Below are positions 33,150 to 42,144 of a stretch of DNA of 43,030 bases, in pieces. The DNA comes from Cognatundibacterium jejuense (GTDB taxonomy: Bacteria; Pseudomonadota; Gammaproteobacteria; Burkholderiales; Burkholderiaceae_D): assembly GCF_014284255.1 (NCBI RefSeq), contig NZ_JACOFV010000022.1:1-43030 (forward strand), written 5' to 3'. Both the position numbers and the translations under genes were made by a program. Position 1 is the stretch's first letter. Each line of letters opens with the position of its first letter. Under the pieces are notes generated by a model. It ran no database searches. It saw nothing but the letters and a program-made list of their open reading frames with translations, and was not told where the DNA came from.

Positions 33150-33181
33150 AAAATTTAAAACACTACACTAACAGCTCAAGC

Positions 33182-33212
33182 AAAAAAATGCGACCACCTG
33201 GTCGCATTTTTA
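33182..33212. terminator. Bidirectional terminator between receptor and thioredoxin-like gene
   Basis: ATGCGACC pairs with GGTCGCAT around ACCT, with A- and T-runs on the two sides. It can serve both converging genes. Confidence 0.92.
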
Positions 33213-33250
33213 CGTCTTCACCTATCCAGAACCTGTCGAAGTACCAACAA

Positions 33251-34819
33251 TCAAGACTTCGTCAAAACGGTCTGGCAGCTTGCTTTTTGTGGGTCGTTCG
33301 CTGGTAATTTGGCACAAATGCCGTCTAACTGTGCATGGATTTTCTGGAACACAGCTTGATGCTGACCATCTTTATTCCAACTGATCAATTTCTTACCCAT
33401 TTTATCCAGAGACGCGCGATTACGTTCGTAAAAAGCGTTTTCTGTTTTCGACAATTCAGTAAAAATACCGGTGACGGTACGCTCGATCCGTGCATCATCA
33501 CTTGGCGCCAGATCCACCAGATTACCGACGTAGTTTGCACCCCACTGCAAACGTGTTGCAGGGCCTTTTGACGCATCGTAAGCCTGAGAATACCAACTCA
33601 ATGCTGCCGCCTTATCACCACGTTTTTTTGCATTACTACCAAGGGTGGACATAAAGTAATACGGTGAATGCGAACGTTGTAATTCGGCTTTCAACAAGGT
33701 ATCTGAATCATCCAATAAATCGGCACTGCCCAAAGCCTCCGCCGCAGAATGCACAACGGATTGTCGCTCGTAGGCATCTGTCGTTGCATGATCAATGGCG
33801 GCTACACGCTTTTTAACGTCTTTTTGTAAGGATGGGCTTAATGCCGCATTATCCAATTTAGCCAGTGCAACTTGTGCAATGACGGCACCCAATCTATCGG
33901 CCTTAGAAATGGTCGCATCATCCGATAACTTCACCAATGCCTGATTCCAGGCTGTCACCAGTCTTACACGCTCCGGCGATTTTGCAGTCGTCAGATAGCC
34001 AGTCACCTCTGCCGCCGGACCCGCAACTAAATCCAGATTATCACGTGCCACCTTAGGACTAGCCAGTGCATTAGAAAGTTTGCTGAGCGCCTTTGCTTTA
34101 TCTATCGTCGCGGATTTCGCAGGCTCAGCGGTAGCGAGTGCAAACAAACCTTTCAGATAAAGACGCGTTGCCGCTGCTCCTGGTGGGCAAATCTCTGCCA
34201 GACGCAAAAGAGTGGCAGGTACTTCTTTAGCAGCAACTAACTTTTGATCAGGATCATCCCAGGAATAATCTGCCAACAAACTCCAGTCTTCGGCTTTCAG
34301 CGTTTTTGCGCCAGCCAATGCAGCTTTGTACGTGTCATTGACAGACGTGGAGGTGTTCATTGCCAGACTCAAGACTTGCAAATACCGCTCAGAGTCAACC
34401 TCACCTGGCAAACGTGTAATCTCGGTACCATCTGGCTTTAATAAGATCATGGTTGGATAACCGCGCACTTTGAACTGTGCACCAAATTTTTGCGCACTCG
34501 GGCTATCACCATCCAGATATACAGGAATGAAATGGCGAGATTTTTCGATGAATTCCTGACGATTAAAAATCGTTGCCTTCACCTGATTGCAAGGTGGGCA
34601 CCACACTGCTCCCCAGTAAAGAAACAAAGGCTTATTACTGGACTTCGCTAACGCAAATGCTGCATCCAGATTATTATCCCTGCGCCACTCTATACCACCC
34701 GGTTGCACCGCATGCGGATCTGGAGCAATGGATTCCGCCGCAAAGCTGCTTGAAGTTGCCAGCACGGCAGCAACCAAACCTGCCAATAATTTAACTGAAA
34801 AAGGAGAAATAATTTTCAT
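33251..34819 (-). CDS. Periplasmic thioredoxin-fold protein with long helical C-terminal region
   Basis: A 522-residue exported protein. The signal peptide is MKIISPFSVKLLAGLVAAVLATSSSFA. The thioredoxin domain (about 45-155) has the redox motif WCPPC in YWGAVWCPPCNQVKATIF and the cis-Pro in VRGYPTMILLKPDG. The remaining ~360 residues are Ala/Leu/Lys-rich and helical, with a tetratricopeptide look (AALSWYSQAYDASKGPATRLQWGANYVGNLVDLAP), and carry further Cys near the end (ICAKLPANDPQKASCQTVL). It may reduce or oxidise disulfides of a partner held by the helical part; the partner is unknown. It converges on the TonB receptor gene and has no operon neighbours. Confidence 0.8.
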   Translation of the reverse strand: MKIISPFSVKLLAGLVAAVLATSSSFAAESIAPDPHAVQPGGIEWRRDNNLDAAFALAKSSNKPLFLYWGAVWCPPCNQVKATIFNRQEFIEKSRHFIPVYLDGDSPSAQKFGAQFKVRGYPTMILLKPDGTEITRLPGEVDSERYLQVLSLAMNTSTSVNDTYKAALAGAKTLKAEDWSLLADYSWDDPDQKLVAAKEVPATLLRLAEICPPGAAATRLYLKGLFALATAEPAKSATIDKAKALSKLSNALASPKVARDNLDLVAGPAAEVTGYLTTAKSPERVRLVTAWNQALVKLSDDATISKADRLGAVIAQVALAKLDNAALSPSLQKDVKKRVAAIDHATTDAYERQSVVHSAAEALGSADLLDDSDTLLKAELQRSHSPYYFMSTLGSNAKKRGDKAAALSWYSQAYDASKGPATRLQWGANYVGNLVDLAPSDDARIERTVTGIFTELSKTENAFYERNRASLDKMGKKLISWNKDGQHQAVFQKIHAQLDGICAKLPANDPQKASCQTVLTKS

Positions 34820-35052
34820 AAAACTTCAGTAATCAAAGTGAAGCGGACAGTGTAACAAAGTTATCTTCTCGTATGAAAATTTTCAGTTCAAACAAAATAG
34901 AATGTTTTCATCTATCCATATATCCTCTAAATCCGGATGTCAGGCGTCGATATTTATACTCAAATCATCTATGCATAGAACAATAATGTTCTTTGTTTTG
35001 CACCAGGAATTAGAGAAGATACTTACTATCGAACCAAGGGTAGTCATCACTT

Positions 35053-36105
35053 ATGAAAACAAACTCCAAAGTTACAGCCAAAACGGCAAACGCCGCAAAT
35101 AAACGTCGTGTGCTAATCGGCATGCTTGCCACGATAGCGATTGCTTACGTCGGCATCCAATCTGCTGCCCGCGCCGCAGAACCGCTATTGAACGCTTCTT
35201 ACGATGTGACCCGGGAATTATTCAAAGAGGTCAATCCAGCCTTTGTCGCAGACTGGAAGAAAAAAACCGGCGAATCGATCACTATCAATCAGTCCCACGG
35301 CGGCTCCAGCAAGCAAGCGCGTTCCGTCATTGATGGTCTGAATGCATCTGTTGTGACAATGAATCAAGCCAATGATATTGATGCGATTGCTGACAAGGGG
35401 TTAATTTCGCCAAATTGGGATAAAGCGTTTCCGAACAACGCCACCCCTTTTTATTCAACAATGGTATTTTTGGTCCGCAAAGGCAATCCTAAGCGCATCG
35501 TTAACTGGGATGATCTGGCTAAGCCAGGCGTACAAGTCATCGTGCCGAATCCAAAAACCTCGGGCAACGGTCGCTACACCTATCTGGCAGCATGGGGCTC
35601 AGTCATTAAAAGTGGCGGCACCGAAGCACAGGCAAGAGATTTAGTAGGACGCTTATTCAAAAATGTACCCGTGTTAGATGCTGGTGGCCGCGGTGCTACA
35701 ACCACTTTCACTCAAAGACAAATCGGTGACGTCTTAGTGACGTTCGAAAATGAGGTGCAATTAGTCAGACAAGAATTTGGCGATAATTACGATATTGTTT
35801 ATCCAAAATTCTCTATCCTCGCTGAATCACCTGTTGCTGTCGTTGATAAGGTTGTCGATAAGATAGGCACACGCAAAGTAGCAACGGCTTATTTGCAATT
35901 CTTGTATTCAGATGTTGGGCAAGATATCGCTGCGAAACATTTTTTCCGTCCACGTTCTGATGCTGCTGCAAAAAAATATGTAGCTAACTTTAAACCTGTG
36001 AGTTTATTTACGATTGATGAAGTATTTGGAGGCTGGAAACAGGCGCAGAAAAAGCACTTTGATGATGGCGCGGAGTTTGACAAGATTTATCAGGGCAAAA
36101 AATAG
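35053..36105 (+). CDS. sbp: Sulfate ABC transporter substrate-binding protein (Sbp)
   Basis: A 350-residue periplasmic binding protein for sulfate, possibly thiosulfate. The basic N-terminus is followed by a signal peptide (RRVLIGMLATIAIAYVGIQSAARAA). The mature part shows the family segments LLNASYDVTRELFKEVNPAF, QSHGGSSKQARSVIDGLNASVVTMNQANDID, NPKTSGNGRYTYLAAWG and DVLVTFENE. The transporter genes cysT, cysW and cysA, which often follow, are absent here: tRNA genes on the other strand follow instead. So the protein must serve a transporter encoded elsewhere. A short inverted repeat AGAACA/TGTTCT (34977-34992) lies 60 bases before the start and could be an operator. Confidence 0.93.
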   Translation: MKTNSKVTAKTANAANKRRVLIGMLATIAIAYVGIQSAARAAEPLLNASYDVTRELFKEVNPAFVADWKKKTGESITINQSHGGSSKQARSVIDGLNASVVTMNQANDIDAIADKGLISPNWDKAFPNNATPFYSTMVFLVRKGNPKRIVNWDDLAKPGVQVIVPNPKTSGNGRYTYLAAWGSVIKSGGTEAQARDLVGRLFKNVPVLDAGGRGATTTFTQRQIGDVLVTFENEVQLVRQEFGDNYDIVYPKFSILAESPVAVVDKVVDKIGTRKVATAYLQFLYSDVGQDIAAKHFFRPRSDAAAKKYVANFKPVSLFTIDEVFGGWKQAQKKHFDDGAEFDKIYQGKK

Positions 36106-36111
36106 TTTTAC

Positions 36112-36207
36112 TCTGATACACGGGCGCAGGCCGCTGGCTCGCTTGCAAGCTCGCCCCTTCGAATCCCCTACACGAGGAGCAAAACTCTTTGCCCCTCTCT
36201 GCTCCGG
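36112..36207. other. Degenerate repeat-like segment with tRNA T-arm resemblance
   Basis: GC-rich non-coding sequence between sbp and the tRNA-Glu terminator. It contains a GCTTGCAAGC palindrome (about 36141-36150) and a stretch CCCTTCGAATCCCC (36156-36169), which matches the T-arm of the neighbouring tRNAs in the opposite orientation. GGAGCA and TGCTCC (about 36176-36205) form an outer inverted repeat. It may be a decayed tRNA piece or a dispersed repeat that sits beside tRNA genes. Confidence 0.4.
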
Positions 36208-36243
36208 AAAAAAATAAAGCCCGCTAGTGCGGGCTTTATTTCT
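36208..36243. terminator. Terminator of the tRNA cluster (bidirectional)
   Basis: AAATAAAGCCCGC pairs with GCGGGCTTTATTT around TAGT. On the minus strand a T-run follows, so it ends the tRNA-Ala/tRNA-Glu transcript; on the plus strand it can end sbp. Confidence 0.88.
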
Positions 36244-36249
36244 ACTACC

Positions 36250-36325
36250 TGGCGTCCCCAAGGGGATTCGAACCCCTGTACTCACCGTGAAAGGGTGATG
36301 TCCTAGGCCTCTAGACGATGGGGAC
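36250..36325 (-). tRNA. tRNA-Glu (anticodon UUC), copy 3
   Basis: A 76-base cloverleaf with the 3' CCA encoded. The acceptor GTCCCCA pairs with TGGGGAC, the anticodon loop is CTTTCAC with anticodon TTC, and the T-arm is GGGGTTCGAATCCCC. The sequence is identical to the two other tRNA-Glu genes here. It is the last gene before the terminator. Confidence 0.97.
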
Positions 36326-36382
36326 ATGTTCTGTCCGTTTTACTGACCTACATTCGTATAAAAAATACAAATGGTTTAAACT

Positions 36383-36458
36383 TGGCGTCCCCAAGGGGAT
36401 TCGAACCCCTGTACTCACCGTGAAAGGGTGATGTCCTAGGCCTCTAGACGATGGGGAC
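36383..36458 (-). tRNA. tRNA-Glu (anticodon UUC), copy 2
   Basis: Same 76 bases as the neighbouring copies, CCA encoded. The spacer after it (toward copy 3) is similar to the spacer between copies 1 and 2 (both hold TTCTGTCC...TTACTGACCT), which shows tandem duplication of gene plus spacer. Confidence 0.97.
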
Positions 36459-36520
36459 ATATTCTGTCCTTGTTACTGACCTGTATTACGCTCTACTCGC
36501 TGTCCACAATAAAAATTTAT

Positions 36521-36596
36521 TGGCGTCCCCAAGGGGATTCGAACCCCTGTACTCACCGTGAAAGGGTGATGTCCTAGGCCTCTAGACGATGGGGAC
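36521..36596 (-). tRNA. tRNA-Glu (anticodon UUC), copy 1
   Basis: Same 76-base sequence, CCA encoded. It follows tRNA-Ala after 37 bases on the same transcript. Downstream genes of the cluster are the two other identical copies. Confidence 0.97.
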
Positions 36597-36633
36597 AGCA
36601 AGTATTTTCTGTTCTGATACAACCACACTTACG

Positions 36634-36709
<76 letters not shown>

Positions 36710-36727
36710 TTGCAGAACAGAAGCGAG

Positions 36728-36756
36728 ATTATAGGGGATGATCACTCTAATGTAAA
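36728..36756 (-). promoter_or_regulatory. Promoter of the tRNA-Ala/tRNA-Glu cluster
   Basis: On the minus strand TTTACA (36756-36751) and a perfect TATAAT (36733-36728) are separated by 17 bases. The bases after the -10 box, CTCGC, are GC-rich, as in stable-RNA promoters under stringent control. It lies between gltX and tRNA-Ala, so the tRNAs need not depend on gltX transcription. Confidence 0.85.
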
Positions 36757-36786
36757 GCCTCCCCTGCGGTAAAACAGAGTGAAATC

Positions 36787-38181
36787 TTAGCCAGCGATCA
36801 CATTTAAGCGCTGCAGTACAACTTCACGGCCAAATAATTCAACAACGGCATCAATCGAAGGGGTTTGCAACTGCCCCGTCAGCAACAAACGCAAAGGCAT
36901 TGCCAGTTGTGGCATTTTCAAACCATGGTCAGCTAACACTTGTTTTAATGCCACCGACAAGGCCACTTTATTCCACTCTACGGTTTTGCATGCTTCAGCA
37001 TATTGACGCAATGCTGGCAACACTGCGTCGGTCACATGTTGTTGCAACAAGGCTTGCTCGGCGGCTGGTTGACGGTAGAACAGCATTGCGGCCTGACCTA
37101 ATTCCACTGCCGTATTTGCACGTTCCTTGAACAAAGCAATCACAGCAGCCAAATCTGGCGCACCAGCAAACTCAGCGCCATCTTTAAGCATTTGTGGGCG
37201 CACCAAATCTGCCAGGCGTTGATTGTCCGCGGCCTTGATGTAATGGTTATTAATCCACGCCAATTTCTCAGGATTAAATTGCGCTGCAGAGCCAGATAAA
37301 TGCGTCAGATCAAACCAACTGCACATTTGCTCCATGCTAAAAATCTCGTCATCACCATGACTCCAACCGAGACGCGCCAGATAGTTCAACATCGCTTCAG
37401 GCAAATAACCTTTGTCGAAGTAATCCATGACACTTACCGCATCGCGACGCTTGGATAATTTCTGACCGTCGGTACCCAGAATCATAGGCACATGACCATA
37501 TTGTGGCAAAGTCACCCCCAACGCATTGAGGATATTGATTTGACGTGGCGTGTTATTAACATGATCATCACCGCGAATTACGTGGGTAATTTGCATATCC
37601 CAGTCATCCACTGCAACGCAGAAATTGTACGTCGGCGTGCCGTCTGGACGCGCAATCACCAAATCATCTAACTCACGGTTATTGATCGTGATCTGACCTT
37701 TCACGACATCGTTCCAGCTCACATCACCTTCTAATGGATTTTTGAAACGAATCACAGGCTGACGATCGGCCGGAATTGCTGGCAAAGTCTTGCCTGTTTC
37801 TGGACGCCAGGTACCGTCGTAACGAGGTTTCTCGCCTGCAGCACGTTGACGCTCGCGCATTGCTTCAACTTCTTCTGGCGAAGAATAGCAATGATACGCT
37901 GTGCCATTTGCCAGCATTTCTGCCAACACCGCACGGTAACGTTCCATGCGCTGCATCTGATAAAACGGGCCTTCGTCATGCTGCAAGCCCAGCCAATTCA
38001 TACCATCCAAAATCGCTTGCACCGCTTCTGGCGTTGAACGTTCCAGATCAGTATCTTCAATACGCAACACAAACGTGCCGCCATGATGACGAGCAAACGC
38101 CCAGCTAAACAAAGCGGTACGAGCACCGCCAACATGAAGATAGCCGGTAGGACTAGGAGCAAAACGGGTACGGACTGTCAT
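36787..38181 (-). CDS. gltX: Glutamyl-tRNA synthetase
   Basis: A 464-residue class-I aminoacyl-tRNA synthetase that charges tRNA-Glu. The HIGH-type motif is seen in [22 protein letters not shown] (HVGG) and the KMSKS-type motif in [26 protein letters not shown] is the glutamate-binding segment. The ATG at 38181 ([11 protein letters not shown]) is the family start; an ATG at 38205 would add eight residues. Three copies of its tRNA substrate lie directly downstream on the same strand. Length is normal for the bacterial enzyme. Confidence 0.97.
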   Translation of the reverse strand: MTVRTRFAPSPTGYLHVGGARTALFSWAFARHHGGTFVLRIEDTDLERSTPEAVQAILDGMNWLGLQHDEGPFYQMQRMERYRAVLAEMLANGTAYHCYSSPEEVEAMRERQRAAGEKPRYDGTWRPETGKTLPAIPADRQPVIRFKNPLEGDVSWNDVVKGQITINNRELDDLVIARPDGTPTYNFCVAVDDWDMQITHVIRGDDHVNNTPRQINILNALGVTLPQYGHVPMILGTDGQKLSKRRDAVSVMDYFDKGYLPEAMLNYLARLGWSHGDDEIFSMEQMCSWFDLTHLSGSAAQFNPEKLAWINNHYIKAADNQRLADLVRPQMLKDGAEFAGAPDLAAVIALFKERANTAVELGQAAMLFYRQPAAEQALLQQHVTDAVLPALRQYAEACKTVEWNKVALSVALKQVLADHGLKMPQLAMPLRLLLTGQLQTPSIDAVVELFGREVVLQRLNVIAG

Positions 38182-38488
38182 GGGATGAATTGCACCGCGT
38201 GTCACTTGCCAAACCTAAGCAAACAAGCAACATCTGTATGCGGATAAAGTTAAAACCAGCATTTTACCGTTTTACAGGCGTGGATGGTATCTAAGCTTTA
38301 AGCGAAGCCAAGTTCGGCATTACATTAGAGCGAGTGCAATCCGCGCGGATTTCTCATCCTTGTGATTTGACGTATTGCACCCGCACGATCAACGCACACT
38401 AGCAACGACCAACTCTCAGAGCGACATAAAGAGCATGGTAAGATACACATTAAGATGCACACAAATTTAGTTAAACACCAAAGAGTAC

Positions 38489-39415
38489 ATGCCTGCCCCC
38501 TCCCCCACGCTGAATCCACCACTACCGATACGCGACGGTATTTCTCCGAGCTATCTTTGGCTACCAGAAGGGCAATGGCCAGATTTACTGACATTTTTGA
38601 CCAGCCACTTTTCTGATGTTGAAGAAAGCACCTGGCTAGCGCGCCTTGCCAAAAATGAAGTGGTAGATATTCACGGCAATGTGCTGCAAAAAAATAGCCC
38701 GGCCAAACGCGGCATGTGCATTTTTTACTATCGAGAAATTGACGACGAAACACCAATCCCGTTTGAAGCGCATATCCTGCATCAGGATGAGCACTTGCTG
38801 GTCGTCGATAAGCCGCATTTTTTACCAGTCATACCTGGCGGTCGTTTTTTGCAAGAAACCCTGCTGGTGCGCCTCAAAAAACAAACTGGCCTGCAACACC
38901 TGAGCCCGATACACAGACTGGACCGCGAAACCGCTGGCGTAATGCTTTTTTCACACAATCCAGAAACGCGGGGTAAGTATCAATCGCTGTTTCAGCAACG
39001 CACTATCAGCAAAATCTATCACGCTTTAGCGCCAGCTTTACCAGCAGAGGACCTTCCACTAACCTATCGCAGCCGCATGGTCGACGGCGCCAGCTTCTTT
39101 GTCATGCAAGAAACACAAGGTGAAGCAAATTCAGAGACGTTCATAGAAATCGCAAAGTGCTATGGTGATTTCAATTTATACCAATTAAGCCCTGTCACAG
39201 GCAAAAAGCACCAATTACGCTTACACATGTCCAGCTTAGGCGCACCGATCATCAACGACAGTTTTTACCCCGTAGCCTTACCATGCAAAGGGGATGATTT
39301 TTCTGCACCTTTGCAGTTATTAGCTAAATCAATTACGTTTACTGACCCGATTAGTGGCGAAAGTCGTACATTTACCAGCCAGCGCGAGCTAGATTTCAGC
39401 CAACTCAGACGTTAA
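38489..39415 (+). CDS. RNA pseudouridine synthase, RluA family
   Basis: A 308-residue enzyme that isomerises uridine to pseudouridine in rRNA or tRNA. The catalytic Asp lies in HRLDRETAGVMLFSHN (about residue 150). Before it is VVDKPHFLPVIPGG; after it SPVTGKKHQLRLHMSSLGAPIINDSFYP, the standard RluA-family stretch. The N-terminal ~90 residues are a degenerate S4-like part. The subgroup (this type often has the motif PHFLP) is distinct from RluA/RluC/RluD, and the target RNA is not known from sequence. It stands alone, 74 bases before a tRNA-Pro promoter region. Confidence 0.88.
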   Translation: MPAPSPTLNPPLPIRDGISPSYLWLPEGQWPDLLTFLTSHFSDVEESTWLARLAKNEVVDIHGNVLQKNSPAKRGMCIFYYREIDDETPIPFEAHILHQDEHLLVVDKPHFLPVIPGGRFLQETLLVRLKKQTGLQHLSPIHRLDRETAGVMLFSHNPETRGKYQSLFQQRTISKIYHALAPALPAEDLPLTYRSRMVDGASFFVMQETQGEANSETFIEIAKCYGDFNLYQLSPVTGKKHQLRLHMSSLGAPIINDSFYPVALPCKGDDFSAPLQLLAKSITFTDPISGESRTFTSQRELDFSQLRR

Positions 39416-39453
39416 TTACAGCACCGTATTTGATTGACCACCCGACAAATCTA

Positions 39454-39482
39454 TTGACATCACCGCCCCTGCGAGCTATGAT
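39454..39482 (+). promoter_or_regulatory. Promoter of the tRNA-Pro genes
   Basis: A perfect -35 TTGACA (39454-39459) and a -10 TATGAT (39477-39482) are separated by 17 bases. The start point would be only a few bases before the tRNA-Pro gene at 39492. Confidence 0.8.
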
Positions 39483-39491
39483 GTTGGTCTT

Positions 39492-39568
39492 CGGAGTGTG
39501 GCGCAGTCCGGTAGCGCACCTGGTTTGGGACCAGGGGGTCCAAGGTTCGAATCCTTGTACTCCGACCA
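39492..39568 (+). tRNA. tRNA-Pro (anticodon UGG), copy 1
   Basis: A 77-base cloverleaf with CCA encoded. The acceptor CGGAGTG pairs with TACTCCG (one G-T pair), the anticodon loop is TTTGGGA with anticodon TGG between CCTGG and CCAGG, and the T-arm is CAAGGTTCGAATCCTTG. Confidence 0.97.
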
Positions 39569-39672
39569 GAATTGAAATCATTGCCATTTAAAAGCAATGA
39601 AAAATTATAGTAGAAAACAATAACCGAGATAATTTTTTATAAAATTTTCAGGATATTGCAAAAAAGTTTTTT

Positions 39673-39749
39673 CGGAGTGTGGCGCAGTCCGGTAGCGCAC
39701 CTGGTTTGGGACCAGGGGGTCCAAGGTTCGAATCCTTGTACTCCGACCA
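39673..39749 (+). tRNA. tRNA-Pro (anticodon UGG), copy 2
   Basis: Identical to copy 1 over all 77 bases. The 104-base spacer is AT-rich and holds a short hairpin (CATTGC/GCAATG, 39579-39599) but no clear second promoter, so both tRNAs are probably on one transcript. Confidence 0.97.
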
Positions 39750-39753
39750 AAAT

Positions 39754-39792
39754 AAAAAAAGGATCGTTGATTTTTCAACGATCCTTTTTTTC
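39754..39792 (+). terminator. Terminator of the tRNA-Pro unit
   Basis: GGATCGTTGA pairs perfectly with TCAACGATCC around TTTT, with an A-run before and a T-run after. Confidence 0.94.
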
Positions 39793-39814
39793 ATTTCAAG
39801 ACAAAAAATATCAT

Positions 39815-39832
39815 GTAGGACGGGCGCAACCT
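39815..39832. repeat. Intergenic repeat motif, copy 2
   Basis: GTAGGACGGGCGCAACCT is similar to the stretch at 27160 and also follows a terminator. A related piece ACGGGCGCA occurs at about 36119. Confidence 0.35.
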
Positions 39833-39925
39833 GCACGGCAAGCCGCATGAAAGACAGCTGCGAATACCATCACCCGCAAGCGAGTGAGTGAGTAAGTAAA
39901 TAAGGGGCTCTAAAGACTACTTCAC

Positions 39926-41053
39926 CTATTTTTTGAACCGTGCCAACACCCGCAAATCATCGCCAACACGGGACACATCATGAAACATCAATTGCTTCGC
40001 CTGATCAACGTGCGTCAATTCTGAAAGCGCAAATAACCCAGCCCCACTCCCGAGCAATTTCGGCGCGAGATAAACCAGTAATTCATCAACACAATTCGCA
40101 TCGACCAACGCGCCATTCAAAATCGCACCAGCCTCTACATGCACTTCATTCAATTGCCTGCGTCCTAATTCCAGCATCAGCGAATGCAAATCGACTCGCC
40201 CACTACTATCCACAATACATAAGACCTCAGCGCCACGCTCCTCAATCTGCGCTCGCTTTGAAGCATCCTCTTTCGCACAGACAATCAGCACATCTGCATC
40301 ATCAAACAATTTCGCATCGGGACTGATACGCAAATGCGAGTCGAGCACAATTTTTTTAGGTTGACGTGGCGTTGCAATGCCGCGCACATTCAACGCCGGA
40401 TTATCAGCAAGCACAGTACCAATACCCGTTAAAATGGCATCAGCACGCGCACGCCATACATGGCCATCTTGCCGCGCTGCTGAACTGGTAATCCATTGAC
40501 TCTGGCCACTTGGCAATGCCGTTTTACCATCCAGACTGCCGGCCACTTTCATCCGAACCCACGGCTTGCCGGTTTCCATACGCTTTAAAAAGCCGACGTT
40601 CATTTCTCTGGCTGTTAGTACCATATCCGCCCAGGCAAAATCGCTGGCTGATGCCACTTCAATTCCGGCAGCACATAAGATAGCAAAACCTCGACCAGCA
40701 ACTTGTGGATTCGCATCTTCGATAGCCGCAACCACTCTGGCAATACCGGCATCAACCAAGGCATTTGCGCATGGCGGTGTGCGTCCATAATGACTGCACG
40801 GCTCCAGGGTGACGTAGGCAGTTGCGCCACGCACATCGTGCCCTTGAGCTGCCGCATCACGCAAGGCTTGCACTTCCGCATGCGCTTGCCCGACTGCCTG
40901 CGTCCAGCCGCGCCCTATCACCACATCATTTTTCACAATCACGCAACCAACCTTGGGATTGGGCGAAGTCTCTATGGTTGCGTGCGCAGCCATCTCCATC
41001 GCCATTTCCATAAAATGGCGGTCATTTTCCTTTGCTATTGTTGGCTGCGTCAT
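39926..41053 (-). CDS. ribD: Bifunctional riboflavin biosynthesis deaminase/reductase RibD
   Basis: A 375-residue two-domain enzyme for the second and third steps of riboflavin synthesis: deamination of the pyrimidine, then reduction of its ribose side chain. The N-terminal deaminase (about 12-150) has the zinc site HAE (GQAHAEVQAL) and PCSHYGRTPPC. The C-terminal NADPH-dependent reductase (about 155-375) has VRMKVAGSLDGKTALPSGQSQWITSSAARQDGHVWRARADAILTGIGTVLADNP and HVEAGAILNGAL. It begins two bases after the mrp stop codon on the same strand, so the two genes are co-transcribed. Other rib genes are not in the window. Confidence 0.95.
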   Translation of the reverse strand: MTQPTIAKENDRHFMEMAMEMAAHATIETSPNPKVGCVIVKNDVVIGRGWTQAVGQAHAEVQALRDAAAQGHDVRGATAYVTLEPCSHYGRTPPCANALVDAGIARVVAAIEDANPQVAGRGFAILCAAGIEVASASDFAWADMVLTAREMNVGFLKRMETGKPWVRMKVAGSLDGKTALPSGQSQWITSSAARQDGHVWRARADAILTGIGTVLADNPALNVRGIATPRQPKKIVLDSHLRISPDAKLFDDADVLIVCAKEDASKRAQIEERGAEVLCIVDSSGRVDLHSLMLELGRRQLNEVHVEAGAILNGALVDANCVDELLVYLAPKLLGSGAGLFALSELTHVDQAKQLMFHDVSRVGDDLRVLARFKK

Positions 41054-41055
41054 GC

Positions 41056-42144
41056 TCAGGTATTTTGGATAGTGATCGTCGGGAACTTACTGCTCATGTC
41101 TTTGGCTTTTTCAGCGACGCGCACTGCGACTTTGCGAGCAATATCCTTGTAAATCTTCGCAATTGCGCCTTCAGGATCCGCAATCACCGTCGGCTTACCA
41201 GCATCAGCCTGTTCGCGAATGGCCATCGTCAACGGCAAACGGCCCAAGAAATCAATACCAAAATCCTCACACATTTTTTCACCACCGCCTTCACCAAAGA
41301 TGGCTTCAGCATGACCGCAATTCGAGCAAATATGCGTGCTCATATTCTCAACAATACCAAGAATAGGAATGCTGACTTTTTCAAACATCTTCAAGCCTTT
41401 ACGCGCATCCAGCAAAGCGATATCTTGTGGCGTCGTAACAATCACCGCACCTGTTACTGGTACCTTTTGCGACAAGGTCAATTGCACATCACCTGTACCT
41501 GGCGGCATATCCACAATCAGATAGTCCAGATCACGCCAATTGGTTTGCGTCAGCAACTGTTGCAGCGCCTGCGTCACAATCGGGCCGCGCCACACCATAG
41601 GCTCATCGGGATCAATCATGAAACCAATAGAAGAAACTTGCAGGCCGTGGTTTTCCAATGGCTCCATTGTTTTTCCATCGTTAGTTTCCGGACGACCAGA
41701 AATACCCATCAACATGGGCTGTGACGGGCCATAAATATCGGCATCCAAAATACCGACAGCCGCACCTTCCGCCGCCAGCGCCAGCGCCAGATTGGCAGCC
41801 GTGGTGGACTTACCAACACCACCTTTACCAGAAGCGACCGCAATAATATTTTTAACGTTAGGCATCAACTTAACACCGCGCTGTACTTCATGCGCGACAA
41901 TTTTTGAACTAACATGAACATCGATCTTTGCTACACCTGGCAGGCTTTGCAATGCAGCGATAACCAGATCGCGGATCAATGCAAATTGACTTCTCGCCGG
42001 ATAGCCCAACTCAACATCAAGAGTGATATCTGCACCGGTAAGTTTTATATTTTTAGCCGATTTGCTCGTCACGAGGTCTTTGTTGGTATTCGGGTCAATG
42101 ACCTGCGACAAGGCTTGTTTTACATCTTCAACAGTGAGTGTCAT
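41056..42144 (-). CDS. Mrp/ApbC iron-sulfur cluster carrier ATPase
   Basis: A 362-residue P-loop ATPase of the Mrp/NBP35 family that carries and delivers iron-sulfur clusters. The N-terminal ~85 residues are a MIP18/DUF59-type domain (LTVEDVKQALSQVIDPNTNKDLVT). The Walker A is GKGGVGKSTTAANLALALA (about 107-125), followed by GILDADIYGPSQPMLMG and DMPPGTGDVQLTLSQ. The cluster-binding CxxC is in HICSNCGHAEAIFG (about 270). It stands upstream of ribD on the same strand. Length and domain order match E. coli Mrp (369 residues). Confidence 0.93.
   Translation of the reverse strand: MTLTVEDVKQALSQVIDPNTNKDLVTSKSAKNIKLTGADITLDVELGYPARSQFALIRDLVIAALQSLPGVAKIDVHVSSKIVAHEVQRGVKLMPNVKNIIAVASGKGGVGKSTTAANLALALAAEGAAVGILDADIYGPSQPMLMGISGRPETNDGKTMEPLENHGLQVSSIGFMIDPDEPMVWRGPIVTQALQQLLTQTNWRDLDYLIVDMPPGTGDVQLTLSQKVPVTGAVIVTTPQDIALLDARKGLKMFEKVSIPILGIVENMSTHICSNCGHAEAIFGEGGGEKMCEDFGIDFLGRLPLTMAIREQADAGKPTVIADPEGAIAKIYKDIARKVAVRVAEKAKDMSSKFPTITIQNT

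Noticed and set aside
39881..39904. GAGT/AAGT tetranucleotide run near 39.9 kb
   Set aside because: Only a few imperfect units; likely chance and too short to act as a phase-variable tract.
41032..41724. 230-codon open frame antisense to mrp
   Set aside because: Covers the conserved P-loop gene in antisense and overlaps the mrp-ribD junction; no sign of a real protein.
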